Below, piece after piece: positions 14,088-20,865 of a DNA stretch of 20,865 nt. Origin of the DNA: Comamonadaceae bacterium (lineage in GTDB: Bacteria; Pseudomonadota; Gammaproteobacteria; Burkholderiales; Burkholderiaceae_C); contig CANCCF010000063.1 in assembly GCA_947374485.1 (NCBI GenBank), positions 1 through 20,865 on the forward strand, in the 5' to 3' direction. The translations under genes and the position numbers were made by a program. Each line of letters opens with the position of its first letter. The stretch's first letter is position 1. Under the pieces are notes generated by a model. That model did no database searches. It was given only the letters and a program-made list of their open reading frames with translations, and was not told the origin of the DNA.

Positions 14088-15218
14088 TCAGCGCGCGCCG
14101 CGTGAGAGGTAGCGCTTGCGCCAGAACAGCAAGCCCAAGGTCAGCGCAATCACCAGCATGCTGCCCAAGGCCCACCAGAAACCGCTGTGTAGATGCAGCA
14201 GCGGAATGGTGTCGAAATTCATGCCGAAGATGGCGGCAATCAGGTTGAGTGGCAGGAAGATGGCAGTCAGCGCGGTCAGCGTGCGCATGATGTCATTGGT
14301 GCGGTGGCTTTGCGCACTGAAGTGCATTTGTACGGCCGTCTCGGCGCTCAGCTCCAGGCGCTGCACGTGGTGCACCACACGCTCGATGTGCTCCAGCACA
14401 TCGCGGCTGCGTACCTGCAGCAGTTCGCGCTCGCGTGCCTCAACCGGGTTGGTGGTGTGCGGCCAGGTTTTGAGGGCCTCGATCCAGTCCTGGATGCAGG
14501 CGCGCTGGTCTTCGCAAATTTCGTCGAGCTGGTGCAGGGCCAGCCGCGCATCGAGCAGCGCCGCCCAGTTGGCAAAACGCGTCTTGGGGTTGAGCAACTC
14601 CACCTGCCAGTGGTCGAGCTGGTGCGTGAGTTCGCGGCGCAGGGCCAGAAAGCCATCCACCATCAGGTTGATGATGCGCAGCATCAGGTCGGCCGGGCTG
14701 GCGGGGTAGCGCGTGCCCATGGTGCGCGGGTCGGTGCGCGCATCGCTGCTGGCGGTTTGCATCAATTTGCTGGCGTAGGCGTCGCGCACCGAACAGTCCG
14801 CCGGATGCACGGTCAGCAGCACGCGGTCAAACACGGCAAAGCCCACCGGGTTGGTGTCTATGCGCCGCAAGATGGGCGGGCCGCCCTTGACCAGCGTGGT
14901 TGCCGTGTTCGAAGCGACTGGCAGCGCGCTGCCCGCCAGCGCCGCAGCCAGGCGGCGGAACACCACCACGTCGTACTGTGAGGTGAAGTCGTAGTGCGAG
15001 GGCAGTTGGGGGTTCAGCAGGTCGGACACGTGCAGGCCCAGCAAGGACTGTCCACAGAGTTGCTGCAGTGCCGCCTGGATGCTGGCCAACTGCGCCTCGA
15101 AGGTGGTGCGGCTGCAACTGATCCAGACAAATCCGGTGGCGGGCAAGCCCTGCTGCACCAGCTGTTGCAGATTCAGGCCTTCACTGGCGGCTGTACTCTG
15201 GATCTGGAAGATGCGCAT
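14088..15218 (-). CDS. CorA-family divalent cation transporter
   Basis: A 376-residue protein of the CorA family, which moves Mg2+ (or Co2+, Ni2+, Zn2+) across the inner membrane as a pentamer. The signature Gly-Met-Asn starts at residue 332 in IFGMNFDT, between two transmembrane helices (about 307-330 and 347-368), and the C-terminus is basic. The long N-terminal part is the cytoplasmic funnel domain with helical segments. The start at 15218 has no evident ribosome binding site; a TGTGGC hexamer array sits there instead. It lies 44 nt downstream of hemB and is probably co-transcribed with it. Which ion it prefers cannot be seen. Supply of Co2+ for corrinoids or Mg2+ for HemB would be attractive but is speculative. 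Confidence 0.8.
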   Translation of the reverse strand: MRIFQIQSTAASEGLNLQQLVQQGLPATGFVWISCSRTTFEAQLASIQAALQQLCGQSLLGLHVSDLLNPQLPSHYDFTSQYDVVVFRRLAAALAGSALPVASNTATTLVKGGPPILRRIDTNPVGFAVFDRVLLTVHPADCSVRDAYASKLMQTASSDARTDPRTMGTRYPASPADLMLRIINLMVDGFLALRRELTHQLDHWQVELLNPKTRFANWAALLDARLALHQLDEICEDQRACIQDWIEALKTWPHTTNPVEARERELLQVRSRDVLEHIERVVHHVQRLELSAETAVQMHFSAQSHRTNDIMRTLTALTAIFLPLNLIAAIFGMNFDTIPLLHLHSGFWWALGSMLVIALTLGLLFWRKRYLSRGAR

Positions 15219-15220
15219 GG

Positions 15221-15238
15221 TGTGGCTGTGGCTGTGGC
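15221..15238. repeat. Hexamer repeat TGTGGC, three copies, before corA-like start
   Basis: Three perfect copies plus a degenerate fourth lie in the 44-nt gap between hemB and the corA-like start, directly upstream of the ATG. This is where a ribosome binding site would be expected. Slippage could change the spacing. Confidence 0.7.
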
Positions 15239-15262
15239 TGCGGCCGTAGTCGCTCCGGCGCC

Positions 15263-16279
15263 CTAGCGCTTTTGCAGCAGCCGGGCCGCTTCGATTGCGA
15301 AGTAGGTCAGCACGCCATCGGCACCGGCGCGCTTGAAGGCCAAGAGGCTCTCCAACATGACGGCATCATGGTCTAGCCAGCCATTGGCCGCTGCAGCCTT
15401 GAGCATGGCGTACTCACCCGAGACCTGGTAGGCGAAGGTGGGAATGCGGAACTGGTCCTTCACGCGGCGCACCACATCCAGATACGGCATGCCGGGCTTG
15501 ACCATCACCATGTCGGCGCCTTCGGCAATGTCCATGGCGACTTCACGCAGCGCCTCGTCGCTGTTGCCGGGGTCCATCTGGTAGGACTTTTTGTTGCTCT
15601 TGCCCAGATTGGCAGCAGAACCCACCGCGTCGCGGAACGGACCATAAAAAGCGCTGGCGTACTTGGCGCTGTAGGCCATGATGCGGGTGTGCACCAGCTG
15701 CTCGGCTTCCAGTGCCGCGCGGATGGCGGCAATGCGGCCGTCCATCATGTCGCTGGGGGCCACCATGTCGACCCCGGCGCGCGCCTGGGTCAGGGCCTGC
15801 TGCACCAGGGCGGCGGTGGTCTCGTCATTGAGGATGTAGCCCTCGGTCTCGGGCCGGGTGTCGGGCAGGCCGTCCTGGCCGTGGCTGGTGAAGGGGTCCA
15901 GCGCCACGTCGGTCATCACGCCCAGATCAGGGAACTCTTTTTTCAGGGCGCGCACCACCCGGGGCACCAGGCCGTCCGGGTTCAGGGCCTCGCTGCCCCG
16001 GTAGTCCTTGAGGGACTGGTCGATGACGGGAAACAACGCCATCACCGGAATTTCCAGTTTCACACACTCTTCGGCTACCGGCAACAGCAGGTCCAGACTC
16101 AGGCGTTCCACCCCGGGCATGGAGGCGACCAGCACGCGTTGCTTGTGGCCGTCCACCACAAACACCGGGTAAATCAGGTCGTGCGCCGTGAGGCTGTTTT
16201 CACGCACCAGATTGCGGGTAAAAACGTCACGGCGCAGTCGGCGTGGGCGTCCGGCGGGGAAGGGGGCGTAAGGTGTCAT
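15263..16279 (-). CDS. hemB: Porphobilinogen synthase (delta-aminolevulinic acid dehydratase)
   Basis: This 338-residue enzyme condenses two 5-aminolevulinate molecules to porphobilinogen, the first common step of heme, siroheme and cobalamin synthesis. The two Schiff-base lysines are visible: Lys206 in MAYSAKYASAFYGPFRDA and Lys261 in MVMVKPGMPYLD. The metal region reads DVALDPFTSHGQDG, with Asp in place of the Cys cluster of zinc enzymes, which points to the Mg2+-dependent type. The start at 16279 gives the standard length; the ribosome binding site is weak. It is followed at 44 nt by the corA-like gene and is divergent from the putative small RNA. Confidence 0.95.
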   Translation of the reverse strand: MTPYAPFPAGRPRRLRRDVFTRNLVRENSLTAHDLIYPVFVVDGHKQRVLVASMPGVERLSLDLLLPVAEECVKLEIPVMALFPVIDQSLKDYRGSEALNPDGLVPRVVRALKKEFPDLGVMTDVALDPFTSHGQDGLPDTRPETEGYILNDETTAALVQQALTQARAGVDMVAPSDMMDGRIAAIRAALEAEQLVHTRIMAYSAKYASAFYGPFRDAVGSAANLGKSNKKSYQMDPGNSDEALREVAMDIAEGADMVMVKPGMPYLDVVRRVKDQFRIPTFAYQVSGEYAMLKAAAANGWLDHDAVMLESLLAFKRAGADGVLTYFAIEAARLLQKR

Positions 16280-16369
16280 GGTGAAAATTGTGCCTGAAAG
16301 AAAGGTACGACCCTCTCAGGGGCTTTGGAAAATATCAGGACCCACAGCGGGGATATTGGTGAAAAGTGC

Positions 16370-16399
16370 TTGTGTTGGTGCGCAATATTGGGTTACATT
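16370..16399 (+). promoter_or_regulatory. Possible sigma-70 promoter for the putative small RNA
   Basis: TTGTGT (16370-16375) and TACATT (16394-16399) are separated by 18 nt. The same TACATT -10 occurs in the rpsL promoter of this window. Transcription would start near 16405, just before the first hairpin. Confidence 0.4.
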
Positions 16400-16404
16400 T
16401 CTCT

Positions 16405-16504
16405 TGGGTAGCTTGCTACCTCCCGCTTTTCCTCCCTGAGCGGGGCCTTGATGTGTGACAGCAAATAGGCTTACCACCCCAGCCCACGTGCTGGGGTTTT
16501 TTTT
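16405..16504 (+). ncRNA. Putative small RNA with anti-Shine-Dalgarno loop
   Basis: About 100 nt with successive hairpins and a strong terminator. Hairpin 1 is GGTAGC-tt-GCTACC (16407-16420). Hairpin 2 is CCCGCT/AGCGGG (16422-16427 with 16439-16444) and exposes the loop TTTCCTCCCTG, whose CCTCC is complementary to Shine-Dalgarno sequences. A looser GCCT/AGGC stem follows (about 16445-16470), then the terminator. Loops of this kind are known from 'cuckoo'-type and CcsR-like RNAs, and a family of betaproteobacterial toxic small RNAs has been described. I am not certain of membership in any of them. There is no coding sequence on the plus strand here. Confidence 0.55.
16477..16504 (+). terminator. 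Strong intrinsic terminator
   Basis: CCCCAGC (16477-16483) pairs with GCTGGGG (16490-16496) around a 6-nt loop and is followed by eight T. It ends a plus-strand transcript that starts between hemB and this point, since hemB is on the other strand. This is the main reason to propose a small RNA here. Confidence 0.85.
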
Positions 16505-16603
16505 GTCTTCGGCCGCTGCGCTTAACTTCTCTTCGCGAAGTGAGCCTGCGACGCAAGCTGCTGCGCAGCTTGGGGCTTTGGGTGTGGCAGATACACTAGC
16601 TTG
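16505..16603. other. Non-coding stretch before hemJ-like gene
   Basis: Contains a CTTCGCGAAG palindrome (16531-16540) and a perfect 7-bp hairpin AAGCTGC-tgc-GCAGCTT (16555-16571). No T-run follows and no clear promoter or ribosome binding site for the next gene was found. Confidence 0.4.
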
Positions 16604-17044
16604 ATGCTCTGGATCAAGTCCTTCCACATTGTCTTTGTCGCCAGCTGGTTTGCCGGGCTGTTTTATCTACCACGCATTTTTGTCAACCTGGCCATGGTCG
16701 AGTCGGGCTCGGTGGCCGAGCGCGCGCGCCTGCTGCTGATGGCGCGCAAGCTCCTGCGCTTTAGCCACATGCTGGTGGTGCTGGCGCTGGGTTTTGGCAT
16801 TTGGCTGTGGTCGCTCTACGGTTTCCAGTTTGGCATGGGCGATGGGCATGGCATGGGCTGGATGCACGTCAAGCTGCTTCTGGTGCTGCTGGCCGTCGTT
16901 TACCACGCGGTGTGCGCGCGAATGCTGCGCCAGTTCGAGGCGGGAGCCGTGCGCCACAGCCACATCTGGTTCCGCTGGTTCAATGAAATTCCGGTCTTGC
17001 TGCTGGTGGGCACCGTCATTCTGGTGGTCGTCAAACCTTTTTGA
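16604..17044 (+). CDS. hemJ: HemJ-like protoporphyrinogen oxidase (UPF0093/CopD-like membrane protein)
   Basis: A 146-residue membrane protein with about four hydrophobic helices (roughly 5-25, 53-72, 85-105, 128-144). The start MLWIKSFHIVFVASWFAGLFYLPRIFV is typical of HemJ, with the conserved His at residue 8. HemJ oxidises protoporphyrinogen IX to protoporphyrin IX in the inner membrane of bacteria lacking HemG or HemY. Closeness to hemB supports a heme role. Annotation as CopD-family copper resistance protein is common for such proteins and remains possible. The ATG at 16604 is preferred over the adjacent TTG at 16601. Confidence 0.75.
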   Translation: MLWIKSFHIVFVASWFAGLFYLPRIFVNLAMVESGSVAERARLLLMARKLLRFSHMLVVLALGFGIWLWSLYGFQFGMGDGHGMGWMHVKLLLVLLAVVYHAVCARMLRQFEAGAVRHSHIWFRWFNEIPVLLLVGTVILVVVKPF

Positions 17045-17055
17045 GGCAGCAGCCC

Positions 17056-18150
17056 GTGCACAAGACCGCCGCCACGCCACTGGCGCTGATGTATGCGGCA
17101 CTGATTGTGTATGCCAGCCTCTACCCCTTTGCCGACTGGCGCGACCAGGGTATGGAGACCTGGTTCTTTTTGCTCGCACCCTTGCCGCGCTACTGGACCG
17201 GGTTCGATGTGGCCATCAACCTGGCCGGGTACGTGCCCTTTGGCGGTCTGCTGGCGCTCAGCGCCCTGCGCTCGGGGCGGACCACGCGGCCCTTGCTCCA
17301 TGCTTTTTTGGTGGCGTGCATCCTGTCGCTGTGCATGGAGACCATGCAAAGTTTCTTGCCGGTGCGGGTGGCTTCGCGCGAGGACTGGTTGCTCAACACC
17401 GCAGGCGCCTGGCTGGGGGCATTTGCTACGCTGGCACTGGAGCGTCTGGGTGCCATTGACCGCTGGAGCCACCTGCGCAGGCGCTGGTTTATATCGTCTG
17501 CCCGGGGCGGGTTGGTGCTGCTGGCGACCTGGCCATTGGCGCTCCTGTTTCCGCCTGCGGTGCCGTTTGGTGTGGGCCAGGTGTTTGAACGCATAGAGGC
17601 CGAAGTGGCAGAGCAATTGGCAGACACGCCTTTTTTGGATTGGCTTCCGGTGCGCGACATTGAATTGCAGCCCTTGCTGCCCAGCGCCGAAATGCTTTGC
17701 GTGCTGCTGGGCTTGCTGATTCCCTGTCTGCTGGGTTTTTGTGTCATCCGTCCGGGTTTGCGACGCCTCCTGTTTGTGCCCTTGTATGTCGGCTTGGGCA
17801 CGCTGTCGGCAGCCCTGTCGGCAACCCTGAGCTGGGGTCCGGAGCATGCCTGGGCCTGGCTGGATCTGCCCGCACAGGTGGCGCTGGTGCTGGCGCTGCT
17901 GCTGGCCGCCGTGTTGTCCTGGGCGCCCAACCGGGTCTTTCCGGCATTGCTCTTGCTGAGCCTGGGCGTGTACCTGAGCATTCTCAACCAGGCACCTGCG
18001 AACCCGTACTTCGCCCAGACCCTGCAATCCTGGGAGCAGGGCCGCTTCGTTCGCTTCAATGGCCTGGCGCAGTGGCTGGGCTGGCTTTGGCCTTATGCGG
18101 TTCTGGGCTACGCCCTGTCCCTGATCTGGCAGCGCGATGCAAAAAACTAA
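17056..18150 (+). CDS. VanZ-family membrane protein
   Basis: A 364-residue membrane protein. The N-terminal 110 or so residues match the VanZ-like domain (LYASLYPFADWRD-type start, NLAGYVPFGGLLAL, METMQSFLPVRVASREDWLLNTAGAWLGA). The rest adds about five to six further hydrophobic segments, so it is longer than simple VanZ proteins. VanZ relatives are linked to teicoplanin resistance in Gram-positive bacteria; the role in proteobacteria is unknown. I chose GTG at 17056, which has a GAGG ribosome binding site 9 nt upstream. A TTG at 17041, overlapping the hemJ stop, is an alternative with no such site. Probably co-transcribed with hemJ. Confidence 0.75.
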   Translation: MHKTAATPLALMYAALIVYASLYPFADWRDQGMETWFFLLAPLPRYWTGFDVAINLAGYVPFGGLLALSALRSGRTTRPLLHAFLVACILSLCMETMQSFLPVRVASREDWLLNTAGAWLGAFATLALERLGAIDRWSHLRRRWFISSARGGLVLLATWPLALLFPPAVPFGVGQVFERIEAEVAEQLADTPFLDWLPVRDIELQPLLPSAEMLCVLLGLLIPCLLGFCVIRPGLRRLLFVPLYVGLGTLSAALSATLSWGPEHAWAWLDLPAQVALVLALLLAAVLSWAPNRVFPALLLLSLGVYLSILNQAPANPYFAQTLQSWEQGRFVRFNGLAQWLGWLWPYAVLGYALSLIWQRDAKN

Positions 18151-18158
18151 AATGGGGC

Positions 18159-18509
18159 ATGTCTGAACCCAAATCCCCAGTGCACTCTTACTATGAGCGC
18201 CACATTTTTTTCTGCTTGAACGAACGCAAGAACGGCGAAGCCTGTTGTGCCAACTTCCATGCGCAAGAGGCCTTTGATCATTGCAAGTCCCTGGTCAAAA
18301 AGGCCGGACTCAGTGGCTCCGGCCAGGTGCGCGTGAACAAAGCGGGTTGCCTGGACCGCTGCGCCGCCGGTCCCGTGGCCGTGGTCTACCCCGAGGCAGT
18401 CTGGTACAGCTTCGTTGACAACGCCGACATCGATGAAATCGTGGAGTCGCACCTGAAAAACGGCAAGGTGGTGGAGCGCCTGCTCACCCCTGCCCACCTG
18501 GGCCGTTAG
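18159..18509 (+). CDS. Thioredoxin-like 2Fe-2S ferredoxin
   Basis: A 116-residue soluble protein of the (2Fe-2S) ferredoxin family with thioredoxin-like fold. Cysteines are arranged as FFCLNERKNGEACC in the N-terminal part and GCLDRCAAGP in the middle, i.e. C-x(9-10)-C then C-x3-C, the typical ligand set. It starts 8 nt after the VanZ-family stop and ends 3 nt before the hydrolase start, so all appear to be in one operon. Redox partner unknown. Confidence 0.85.
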   Translation: MSEPKSPVHSYYERHIFFCLNERKNGEACCANFHAQEAFDHCKSLVKKAGLSGSGQVRVNKAGCLDRCAAGPVAVVYPEAVWYSFVDNADIDEIVESHLKNGKVVERLLTPAHLGR

Positions 18510-18512
18510 CGC

Positions 18513-19157
18513 ATGAACGCATCGACCCAGCGCATGTCCTTTGCAGGCCCCGCCGGGGCCCTGGAAATGGCGATAAACGCGCCGCAAGCAGGTACTGCCC
18601 TGCGCGGCGTGGCGGTGATCGCGCACCCGCACCCGCTGTTTGGCGGCACCATGGACAACAAGGTGGTGCAGACGCTGGCGCGCGCTTTTGTGCTGTGCGG
18701 CTGGCGCGCAGTGCGTTTCAACTTCCGCGGCGTAGGAGGCAGCGCAGGTACCTACGACGCAGGCCAGGGCGAATTGCAGGACCTGCTGGCTGTGGTGGAA
18801 GACCAAGCACCCCAAGGCGCCTTGGCACTGGCCGGTTTCTCTTTCGGGGCCTTTGTCACCAGCCACGCGGTTGCGCAACTCGCTGCGCAGCGCGCACTGG
18901 ACAAAGTGGTGCTGGTGGGCACAGCCGCCAGCCGCTTTGCCGTGGCACCCTTGGCGCCTGAATTGCATGAGCGCGCACTGGTGGTGCATGGCGAGGTGGA
19001 TGACACGGTGCCACTGGCCGATGTGATGGACTGGGCGCGGCCGCAGAAACTTGCCGTTACCGTGATCCCCGGGGTCGAGCACTTCTTTCATGGACAATTG
19101 CCGCTCTTGCGCTCGCTGGTCGTGCGGCACCTCATGAGCGCTGTTCCGCCTGTTTGA
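18513..19157 (+). CDS. Alpha/beta hydrolase
   Basis: A 214-residue alpha/beta hydrolase of the short dienelactone-hydrolase-like group. The HPHPLFGGTMDN segment near residue 38 is typical. The nucleophile Ser is in GFSFGAF, the acid is in HGEVDDTVPL, and the His is in GVEHFFHG. No signal peptide. The natural substrate cannot be inferred. Three nt after the ferredoxin gene; the ATG at 18513 has no clear ribosome binding site, so translation is probably coupled. Confidence 0.85.
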   Translation: MNASTQRMSFAGPAGALEMAINAPQAGTALRGVAVIAHPHPLFGGTMDNKVVQTLARAFVLCGWRAVRFNFRGVGGSAGTYDAGQGELQDLLAVVEDQAPQGALALAGFSFGAFVTSHAVAQLAAQRALDKVVLVGTAASRFAVAPLAPELHERALVVHGEVDDTVPLADVMDWARPQKLAVTVIPGVEHFFHGQLPLLRSLVVRHLMSAVPPV

Positions 19158-19203
19158 TTTTCTTTCCCCCGGTTCCTGTGCGAACCCTTTATTGCCCTGT
19201 CCC

Positions 19204-20388
19204 ATGAAATCCTTTATTGCCATTCTTCTGGCTGCGTTGAGCTTTACCGTGGCGGCGCAAATGCCCCAACCCCCCGAGGTGGCAGCGCGCGCCTACCTGC
19301 TGCTGGATGTGACTGCCAACCAGATTCTGGCGGCCAAGGATATTGACTCGCCGGTGGAGCCTGCCTCCTTGACCAAGCTGATGTCGGCCTATTTGGTGTT
19401 TGACGCCCTTAAGTCCAAAAAGATCGACATGAAGCAGACCTTTCCGGTGAGCCTGCGGGCCTGGAAGATGCCCGGCTCGCGCATGTTCATCGACCCCAAA
19501 ATGCAGGTGCCGGTGGAAGACTTGATCCAGGGCATGATCGTACAAAGCGGCAATGACGCCACCATGGCCCTGGCAGAAGGCGTGGGCGGATCTTCCGAAA
19601 AGTTCGTGCAAATGATGAACGACCAGGCCCGGGCCCTGGGCATGAAGAACACGGGCTACAAAAACCCCGAAGGCTTGACAGAGCCCGGTCACACCACCAC
19701 GGCGCGTGACCTCAGCATCTTGGCTACCCGCCTGATGGCCGACTTTCCGCAGTACGTGTATTTCTATGCCATCAAGCACTACCGCTATCCCGGCACCCCT
19801 GCGGCCAACGACAGCAACCGCAACCTCCTGCTGTTTCGTGACCCCACCGTGGACGGCCTGAAAACCGGCCACACCGACGCAGCCGGGTTTTGCATGATTG
19901 CCACCGCCAAGCGTGATTTTCCGAACCTGGTGAGCGTGGGTGCTGCCGCTGGAACCCCGGCCGCCTCGGGAAGCCGCCGCCTGCTGTCCATTGTGCTGGG
20001 CGCCGAAAGTGAGAACGCGCGTGCCAACGAATCGCAGAAACTGCTGAATTGGGGCTACACGGCGTTTGAGGCGGTCAAACTGTTCGATGCCAACCAGGCG
20101 GTGGTGAACCCGCCCATCTGGAAGGGCACCTCGCCCACGGTCAAGCTGGGTCGCCCGCAGTCCATCGTGGTGGCCGTGCCCAATGGCATGGCGGCCAAGG
20201 TCAAGACCCAGGTGCTACGCAATGACCCCCTGTTGGCACCCGTCACCCAAGGGCAGCAAATCGCCAGCCTGCGCGTTACTGCGGGCGACCAGCCGGTAGT
20301 GGATGTGCCCCTGCTGGCGCTGGAAGCGGTGGACCAGGCGGGCATCTTTGGCCGCGCATGGGACGCTATGCGCCTCTGGATACGCTGA
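19204..20388 (+). CDS. dacC: D-alanyl-D-alanine carboxypeptidase (PBP5/6 type)
   Basis: A 394-residue low-molecular-weight penicillin-binding protein that trims the terminal D-Ala from peptidoglycan stem peptides in the periplasm. Signal peptide at 1-18/19 (MKSFIAILLAALSFTVAAQ). Catalytic motifs are SLTK (Ser55-Lys58), SGN (115-117) and KTG (220-222). The C-terminal PBP5-type beta domain (about 285-375) and a short amphipathic tail ending AWDAMRLWIR, a membrane anchor, are present. A TTG at 19192 would add four residues before the signal peptide; ATG at 19204 is preferred. The symbol could equally be dacA. Confidence 0.92.
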   Translation: MKSFIAILLAALSFTVAAQMPQPPEVAARAYLLLDVTANQILAAKDIDSPVEPASLTKLMSAYLVFDALKSKKIDMKQTFPVSLRAWKMPGSRMFIDPKMQVPVEDLIQGMIVQSGNDATMALAEGVGGSSEKFVQMMNDQARALGMKNTGYKNPEGLTEPGHTTTARDLSILATRLMADFPQYVYFYAIKHYRYPGTPAANDSNRNLLLFRDPTVDGLKTGHTDAAGFCMIATAKRDFPNLVSVGAAAGTPAASGSRRLLSIVLGAESENARANESQKLLNWGYTAFEAVKLFDANQAVVNPPIWKGTSPTVKLGRPQSIVVAVPNGMAAKVKTQVLRNDPLLAPVTQGQQIASLRVTAGDQPVVDVPLLALEAVDQAGIFGRAWDAMRLWIR

Positions 20389-20414
20389 ACCAGCCGTATG
20401 CAAAGTTAGCAGGC

Positions 20415-20443
20415 TTGCGAGGGCACTCCAGACCTGATACATT
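20415..20443 (+). promoter_or_regulatory. rpsL (str operon) promoter
   Basis: TTGCGA (20415-20420) and TACATT (20438-20443) are 17 nt apart, with an extended -10 TG at 20435-20436. Transcription would start near 20450, giving a leader of about 78 nt. The leader holds two hairpins: TTCGGAA/TTCCGAA (20453-20467) and AAACGT/ACGTTT (20493-20510). Confidence 0.7.
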
Positions 20444-20527
20444 AGAAGGCTTTTCGGAAATTCCGAAGAGATTCACGTTTTCGTCATATTTCAAACGTTT
20501 AGGGACGTTTATTTTCAGGAGGCTTAA

Positions 20528-20865
20528 GTGCCAACCATCAACCAGCTAGTGCGTCAAGGCCGTGAGGTCGAGATCATCAAGTCCAAGAGCCCTGCGATGC
20601 AGAACTCTCCACAGCGCCGTGGCGTGTGCACCCGTGTGTACACCACGACGCCCAAGAAGCCCAATTCCGCTTTGCGTAAGGTTGCCAAAGTGCGCCTGAC
20701 CAACGGTTTTGAGGTGATCTCCTACATCGGCGGCGAAGGCCACAACCTGCAGGAACACAGCGTGGTGCTGGTTCGTGGCGGTCGTGTCAAGGACTTGCCC
20801 GGTGTGCGTTACCACATTGTGCGTGGTTCGCTCGATTTGCAAGGCGTGAAAGACCGCAAGCAGTC
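20528..20865 (+). CDS. rpsL: 30S ribosomal protein S12 (partial, cut by the window edge)
   Basis: The first 112 of about 125 codons of ribosomal protein S12, part of the decoding centre. The sequence is close to textbook S12 (SPQRRGVCTRVYTTTPKK, VRGGRVKDLPGVRYHIVRG). The start is GTG at 20528 with an excellent AGGAGG ribosome binding site 5 nt upstream. Lys43 and Lys88, where streptomycin-resistance changes occur, are wild type. The 3' end is outside the window; rpsG and fusA usually follow. Confidence 0.97.
   Translation, partial: MPTINQLVRQGREVEIIKSKSPAMQNSPQRRGVCTRVYTTTPKKPNSALRKVAKVRLTNGFEVISYIGGEGHNLQEHSVVLVRGGRVKDLPGVRYHIVRGSLDLQGVKDRKQ

Noticed and set aside
16316..16627. 103-codon minus-strand open frame between hemB and hemJ
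   Set aside because: It runs antisense through the hairpins and terminator of the putative small RNA and into hemJ, shows no family features, and has no ribosome binding site.
20528..20865. Streptomycin-resistance form of rpsL
   Set aside because: Lys43 and Lys88 and their surroundings are wild type.

Overview
The window looks like chromosomal DNA of a betaproteobacterium, most likely Comamonadaceae (Rhodoferax/Polaromonas-like). This rests on high G+C coding sequence, a Burkholderiales-like ribosomal protein S12, and the style of the heme, PurU and choline genes. The genus is my inference; no database search was run.

Positions 272-9174 hold nine genes on the minus strand, read from right to left. 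They are a corrinoid protein, a DUF1638 protein, a small 'virulence factor' family protein, a MetV-like cysteine-rich protein, a MetF-like reductase, a methyl-cobalamin/tetrahydrofolate methyltransferase, a corrinoid-reactivating ferredoxin-ATPase, the choline-binding protein ChoX and betaine aldehyde dehydrogenase BetB. Several are translationally coupled (ATGA overlaps). Together they suggest choline uptake, oxidation to glycine betaine, and removal of betaine-type methyl groups through a corrinoid protein onto tetrahydrofolate. The methyl group would then be oxidised. The substrate-specific (MttB/MtgB-type) methyltransferase that such a route needs is not in the window; it may lie just past the left edge.

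The divergent gene purU (9467-10342, plus strand) encodes formyltetrahydrofolate deformylase and fits the end of the one-carbon oxidation. A 395-bp structured region follows, made of two 137-bp imperfect inverted arms around a hexamer tandem repeat. It separates purU from a convergent minus-strand operon choV-choW-GbdR-like regulator (10772-13898). A 19-bp site, GATTGTC-N6-CGACAG on the plus strand, occurs upstream of both the corrinoid operon (9284-9302) and the choV operon (14021-14039). It is a good candidate operator for the GbdR-like regulator and would tie the two halves into one regulon.

The right part is mostly housekeeping: corA-like transporter and hemB (minus strand); then, on the plus strand, a putative small RNA with an exposed anti-Shine-Dalgarno loop and a strong terminator, a hemJ-like membrane protein, a VanZ-family protein, a 2Fe-2S ferredoxin, an alpha/beta hydrolase, a D-alanyl-D-alanine carboxypeptidase and the 5' part of rpsL with a clear promoter.
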